Part shown: positions 60,480-64,000 of the stretch, piece by piece
Layout: every line of letters begins with the position of its first letter
Position numbering within the stretch: position 1 is the stretch's first letter
From: Phocaeicola_A sp045647865
GTDB lineage: Bacteria > Bacteroidota > Bacteroidia > Bacteroidales > Bacteroidaceae
NCBI GenBank assembly: GCA_045647865.1
Contig: JAZRMW010000061.1
Coordinates: forward strand, 146,341 to 210,340
Length of the DNA: 64,000 bases
Direction of reading: 5' to 3'
Translations under genes and position numbers: made by a program
The notes under the pieces: generated by a model
Told to the model about the DNA's origin: nothing
The model's database searches: none
What the model saw: the letters and a program-made list of their open reading frames with translations, nothing else

Positions 60480-61343
60480 TTATTTCACCTGAATCACTAA
60501 ATAGCGTGATACACTCCAGAACTCTACAGGATCAGAAATGAGAAGCACCTGTTGCTCTTTCTCGTCCTTGATGAATTCATAGCTCCCATCAGGATGGGTA
60601 GTCAGCAGTTTGGCACTCTTGGAGTGAAGTTTGATGATCTTGTCTTCACGAATATCAATTTGAGTGAAATAATCCTTGTTGAAATCGCTGTTCTGCAATA
60701 CGCGGTCTTTAGCAAGGAAACGGTCATCCAGAATACCTTGTTCCTTCAATTCTTTCTTGGTTCCATAGACGTACCAAGCCTCATTCAGCGCTTTGTCCTG
60801 TACACTGATAGTACGGTCCTTGGCTTGATTCTCAGCACGGAGGATAGCCAAGTCTGTGTGGAGTCCGGCTATCACCGAATCAAGTGCAGCGATATGGATA
60901 TTCTTGGTTGCCAATTCATCTTGTAAAAGAGTCAATTGACGGGTTTTGTCCACCAACTGGTTGGTAAGGTTGTCCATCGTCTGTTTCATTTGTGCCGAAA
61001 CAGTATTGCTGGTAGCCAGTTTCTGTTTCAGTTGGGCTATCAATTCACGGTTGTCCTTCATGGTTTGGGCAATGAAAGCCATGTCGGTCTTTACCTGTTC
61101 CACGGATGAAAGACCCTTCTCCTTCTGTGCATATACACGACCTTCTGCCTCGGAAATCAGACGGAAACCTTCCTGTATGGTGTTGAACGTATTAATCAAT
61201 TCGGCCTCTGCTCCAGTCTTTTGGTCAAGTGCAATTTGCAGAGAATCAATCCGATTCTGCATTTGTTGTTGTTTGTTTGAATTGTTGCAGGCAGTAAGCA
61301 TGGCTGCACAAGCAACAAGAAATAAGAACTTTTTCATAGACAT
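60480..61343 (-). CDS. Coiled-coil lipoprotein of unknown function
   Basis: A 287-residue lipoprotein with lipobox AAMLTAC-NN (start at 61343 or, equally, at 61337, MKKFLF). Residues 25-185 are strongly heptad-like, with repeated Leu/Ile and Gln/Lys/Glu, and predict a long coiled coil. The C-terminal about 90 residues form a small mixed domain (LNEAWYVYGTKKELKEQGIL, then VEFWSVSRYLVIQVK). It may span or organise the periplasm; no family name is known to me. The gene lies 39 bp after rsmI. Confidence 0.75.
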   Translation of the reverse strand: MSMKKFLFLVACAAMLTACNNSNKQQQMQNRIDSLQIALDQKTGAEAELINTFNTIQEGFRLISEAEGRVYAQKEKGLSSVEQVKTDMAFIAQTMKDNRELIAQLKQKLATSNTVSAQMKQTMDNLTNQLVDKTRQLTLLQDELATKNIHIAALDSVIAGLHTDLAILRAENQAKDRTISVQDKALNEAWYVYGTKKELKEQGILDDRFLAKDRVLQNSDFNKDYFTQIDIREDKIIKLHSKSAKLLTTHPDGSYEFIKDEKEQQVLLISDPVEFWSVSRYLVIQVK

Positions 61344-61382
61344 CCTTTCTTTAAAATGGATTAATAATTATTACTGTTCGGT

Positions 61383-62081
61383 TCATTCTTTATCTGGTAT
61401 ATTCTCCTTGTTGTGGCATCCGGCCAACAGGATGACAAACTCTCCTCGTGGTTCGTGTTGCTTGAAGTGGTCAATCACTTCAGAAAGGGTTCCACGCACA
61501 CATTCCTCGTGTACTTTGGAAATTTCGCGGCAAACGGCAACTTGGCGACCAGCCCCGTAGTATTCAACAAATTGCGTGAGTGTCTTCAGCAACCGGTAAG
61601 GAGATTCGTAAAAAATCATCGTGCGCTCCTCGGTCTGCAAGGCCGACAGGCGGGTCATGCGTCCCTTCTTCTGTGGCAGGAATCCCTCGAAACTGAAACG
61701 TTCGCAAGGCAATGAACTGCTGACCAATGCCGGAACAAAAGCGGTGGCACCAGGTAAACATTGCACTTCGATACCGGCGCGTACACATTCCCTGACTACC
61801 AGAAAGCCTGGGTCGCTGATACCTGGAGTGCCGGCATCGCTGACGAGTGCCACTGTGGCGCCTCCCTGTATCCGATTAACAACACGTTCCACCATCTGAT
61901 GTTCATTGAACTTATGATGAGACTGCATTGGGGTCTTTATTTCATAATGCTTCATCAGCTTGGCCGAAGTGCGTGTGTCTTCAGCCAGGATGAGATCGGC
62001 TTCCTTCAGGATGCGGATGGCACGAAAAGTCATGTCCTCCAAATTGCCTACCGGAGTAGGTACTACATATAGTATTCCCAT
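61383..62081 (-). CDS. rsmI: 16S rRNA (cytidine(1402)-2'-O)-methyltransferase
   Basis: A 232-residue SAM-dependent methyltransferase acting on 16S rRNA C1402. LYVVPTPVGNLEDMTFRAI and AEDTRTSAKLMKHY are the family start, and ALVSDAGTPGISDPGF is the SAM-binding segment. The version is short, without the C-terminal extension of some homologues. Confidence 0.95.
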   Translation of the reverse strand: MGILYVVPTPVGNLEDMTFRAIRILKEADLILAEDTRTSAKLMKHYEIKTPMQSHHKFNEHQMVERVVNRIQGGATVALVSDAGTPGISDPGFLVVRECVRAGIEVQCLPGATAFVPALVSSSLPCERFSFEGFLPQKKGRMTRLSALQTEERTMIFYESPYRLLKTLTQFVEYYGAGRQVAVCREISKVHEECVRGTLSEVIDHFKQHEPRGEFVILLAGCHNKENIPDKE

Positions 62082-62087
62082 ATTTTG

Positions 62088-62175
62088 TTAGTTGTTAGCT
62101 ACGAATGACAAGTTATAAACGATAAGTTTTGTCCTGTCTGTTGACTACTATCTACCAATATCGAATGCAAATGTA
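62088..62175 (-). promoter_or_regulatory. rsmI upstream region with -7 box and a partial family A repeat
   Basis: On the minus strand TACATTTG (62175-62168) is a -7 box about 87 bp before the start. Between it and the gene, TTAGCTACGAATGACAAG at 62091-62108 resembles one arm of the family A repeat. The remainder up to 62290 shows no gene. Confidence 0.5.
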
Positions 62176-62294
62176 GGAAGAAATCATTGGGAAATGTCGA
62201 AAATGGTGTATATTTTAACAGTTATTGCATATAATAAGGGAGACGAATTTGTTCTTTTTCTCAAGAAGAACGGTAAAAAATGAATAAAATACCT

Positions 62295-62302
62295 TATCTT
62301 TG
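62295..62302 (+). promoter_or_regulatory. -7 promoter element of the AI-2E family gene
   Basis: TATCTTTG. It lies downstream of an in-frame ATG at 62280, which argues for the start codon at 62328. Confidence 0.6.
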
Positions 62303-62327
62303 CCTCCGTCCTGAAAGAATAAGAAAT

Positions 62328-63518
62328 ATGTTGGAAAAGAAAATAACATTCGACAGTTTTGTCCGTGGTGCGCTGACTGCCGCTTCCTTGGTTGCCCTGT
62401 TCTTCTTGCTTGACCATCTGAGCGGAGCATTGCTTCCCTTTTTTGTTGCTTGGTTAGTGGCCTATTTCTTGTATCCGTTGGTGAAATTCTATCAATATCG
62501 TCTGCGGATGAGAAATCGTGTAGTGTCCATTTTGAGTGCGATGCTGACAGTCATTGTCGGATTGACGCTGGCCAGCATCTTTTTCGTTCCCTCGGTAGTA
62601 GAGGAATTCATGAAACTGAAGGATCTGCTGATGCAATATTTTGTCCAAGGCAGTCGCAATGCCACCATTCCCGGGACAGTGGAGAACTTTATCAAAGAGA
62701 ATTTGGATTTGAATTACCTGCAACAATTTTTCTCTGAGGACAATCTTGTGAGTACCATACGCAGTCTCATGCCCAAGGTGTGGAGCATTCTCAACCAATC
62801 AGTCAGTTTTGTTGTGGGGATTTTTGCCTCGTTTATCATTCTCCTATATATATTCTTTATTCTCTTGGATTATGAATCCATTGCTAATGGCTGGATTAAA
62901 CTGGTTCCTGTCAAGCATCGTGAATTTGTACAGGCTGTTGCCGATGATGTAGAGATGGGCATGAATCGTTATTTTCGTGGTCAGGCACTGGTGGCCTTTC
63001 TTGTAGGCGTACTGTTCAGCATTGGATTTCTTATCATAGACTTTCCGTTAGCCATTGGTTTCGGCCTCTTCATCGGTTTGCTCAATATGGTTCCCTATCT
63101 ACAGCTTGTCGCTTTGGTTCCCACTGTGTTATTGGCTCTGCTGAAGGCTGCCGACACCGGACAAAACTTTTGGCTGATATTGATTTTAGCCTTGCTTGTA
63201 TTCTGTGTAGTACAAGTCATACAGGATGCAGTCATCGTACCTAAAGTAATGGGAAAAATTACAGGTCTTAACCCTGCTGTCATCTTGCTCTCTCTTTCTG
63301 TTTGGGGTAGTTTGCTCGGAATCCTGGGTATGATTATTGCCCTGCCGCTCACAACACTGATATTGGCTTACTACAAACAGTTTATCCGCTATGGCGAAAC
63401 TGTTGGGCAATTGCCGCCTGCGTCGGAAAAATCGCGTAAACCCCGACGGAGACGCGCATCTCGAAAACTGGTACAGATTCAAACTGTATCCGAAGAAAAA
63501 GGACGGAAAAACCTGTAA
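62328..63518 (+). CDS. AI-2E family transporter (PerM/YdiK type)
   Basis: An integral membrane protein of 396 residues with about eight membrane segments in the usual arrangement: three N-terminal, a soluble region (about 85-145), then the C-terminal group with GLFIGLLNMVPYLQLVALVP. The family includes exporters and Na+/H+ antiporters. An AI-2 role cannot be assumed. The start is set to ATG 62328 (MLEKKITFDSF) because a promoter element overlaps the upstream ATG at 62280. The C-terminus is Arg/Lys-rich (KSRKPRRRRASRK). Confidence 0.88.
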   Translation: MLEKKITFDSFVRGALTAASLVALFFLLDHLSGALLPFFVAWLVAYFLYPLVKFYQYRLRMRNRVVSILSAMLTVIVGLTLASIFFVPSVVEEFMKLKDLLMQYFVQGSRNATIPGTVENFIKENLDLNYLQQFFSEDNLVSTIRSLMPKVWSILNQSVSFVVGIFASFIILLYIFFILLDYESIANGWIKLVPVKHREFVQAVADDVEMGMNRYFRGQALVAFLVGVLFSIGFLIIDFPLAIGFGLFIGLLNMVPYLQLVALVPTVLLALLKAADTGQNFWLILILALLVFCVVQVIQDAVIVPKVMGKITGLNPAVILLSLSVWGSLLGILGMIIALPLTTLILAYYKQFIRYGETVGQLPPASEKSRKPRRRRASRKLVQIQTVSEEKGRKNL

Positions 63519-63595
63519 ATCTCCCTTCTGAACTTCATAATAATAGAGCGTTTTCCCCTTTTTTAACCTGTAAATGTCACTTTTTTGAGAAAAAG

Positions 63596-63627
63596 TTTGG
63601 CCAATTCACACAAAGACAGTATCTTTG
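63596..63627 (+). promoter_or_regulatory. Promoter of tRNA-Lys
   Basis: TTTG (63596-63599), 20 bp, then TATCTTTG (63620-63627): exact consensus, 25 bp before the mature tRNA. Confidence 0.88.
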
Positions 63628-63652
63628 CACCCGCTTAACGGCACTAAGGATT

Positions 63653-63725
63653 GATTCGCTAGCTCAGCAGGTAGAGCACAACACTTTTAATGTTGGGGTC
63701 CTGGGTTCGAGCCCCAGGCGGATCA
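63653..63725 (+). tRNA. tRNA-Lys (anticodon TTT)
   Basis: Acceptor GATTCGC pairs with GCGGATC (one G-T pair). The D arm AGCTCAGCAGGTAGAGC, the anticodon arm CAACA-CTTTTAA-TGTTG with anticodon TTT, and the T arm CTGGG-TTCGAGC-CCCAG are intact. Discriminator A; CCA is not encoded. Confidence 0.96.
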
Positions 63726-63729
63726 CTGA

Positions 63730-63762
63730 AAGAAGGGACTTGAAAAAGTCCCTTTCTTTTTC
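63730..63762 (+). terminator. Terminator of tRNA-Lys
   Basis: AAGGGACTT and AAGTCCCTT form a 9-bp stem with a 4-base loop, followed by TCTTTTTCC. Confidence 0.82.
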
Positions 63763-63894
63763 CAAACTCCTCATCGCCTTTGACTATCAAAAGGTTAGAA
63801 ATCAGAATCAGGTTTTCCACTTAAAGTGTGGCACCAATAAAAAAAAGAGAAAAGGTGACACCGTTGGACATAAAAAGCCACTTTAGGACGGTTT

Positions 63895-63938
63895 TTGTGT
63901 TACAGCAGTTGTGTTACACTTCTCACAAATGTGTTACA
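63895..63938. repeat. Three GTGTTACA words before a possible integrase
   Basis: TTGTGTTACA occurs at 63895 and 63909, and ATGTGTTACA at 63929. The spacing is 14 and 20 bp. They precede a possible integrase start and could be recombinase arm-type or operator sites. 63763-63894 shows no other recognisable feature. Confidence 0.5.
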
Positions 63939-63940
63939 CT

Positions 63941-64000
63941 ATGAACAATAGAGTTCGAACAGTTTTCAACAGACGAAAACAAGCAAGTGATACCACTTGT
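63941..64000 (+). CDS. Possible integrase N-terminus (runs off window)
   Basis: An ATG at 63941 opens a frame to the right edge: MNNRVRTVFNRRKQASDTTC. The VFNRRKxAS-like segment resembles the first strand of Bacteroidetes tyrosine recombinases, which often sit beside tRNA genes. Only 20 residues are visible, so the assignment is tentative. Confidence 0.35.
   Translation, partial: MNNRVRTVFNRRKQASDTTC

Overview
The window comes from a member of the Bacteroidales (Bacteroides, Phocaeicola or Prevotella type). Several things point there. Promoters repeatedly match the Bacteroidetes pattern TTTG, 19-21 bp, TAnnTTTG. The tRNA genes lack an encoded CCA. Many exported proteins carry BspA-type leucine-rich repeats or type IX-like C-terminal tails, and Bacteroidales families such as DUF2851, DUF3108, GH3-like, PorZ-like and GH127/GH51 are present. 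No rRNA, CRISPR array or insertion sequence was recognised. Species cannot be named from the sequence.

Layout. 1-3079 (minus) holds dapB, lepB and a second signal-peptidase paralogue that has lost both catalytic residues. 3163-6117 (plus) holds a DUF2851 gene, a thioesterase and dprA, then tRNA-Gln and tyrS on the minus strand. 7.9-22.3 kb (minus) is an accessory locus of exported proteins: two cohesin-rich proteins (one with interleaved dockerins, one with tandem Big_2 Ig repeats), a single-cohesin protein, a 1323-residue BspA-type LRR protein, a dockerin protein with InlB-like repeats, and a 39-residue peptide before a terminator. A GH127 beta-L-arabinofuranosidase lies just upstream. 25.4-27.6 kb encodes an unknown protein and a membrane Ser/Thr kinase whose outer part is again an LRR domain. 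27.7-40.2 kb is mostly housekeeping: rnr, epimerase/PAP2 pair, thioesterase, leuS, yitT-like, rdgB, porZ-like.

40.2-44.0 kb is a second accessory patch. It contains an acyltransferase, a truncated copy of the mutS 3' end, a strongly structured RNA with its own promoter and terminator, and an LRR-caspase gene that is mosaic in base composition. The intact mutS follows, so the patch is bracketed by a 50-bp perfect direct repeat. 46.8-53.2 kb has pfkA, a GH3-family gene, an Ig-like lipoprotein, DUF3108 and a four-helix-bundle gene. 53.3-58.2 kb has two GH51-type arabinofuranosidases, which together with GH127 suggest use of arabinose-containing plant polymers. 58.4-63.5 kb has an outer-membrane barrel candidate, an amidase, a coiled-coil lipoprotein, rsmI and an AI-2E-type exporter. 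The window ends with tRNA-Lys followed by what may be the first codons of an integrase.

Two themes recur. First, LRR_5 repeats are joined to three different outputs: secreted adhesin, membrane kinase and caspase. Second, intergenic gaps are filled with families of short palindromic repeats, several of them abutting start or stop codons. The best candidates for an undescribed system are the cohesin/dockerin locus with its peptide and the RNA-caspase patch beside mutS.
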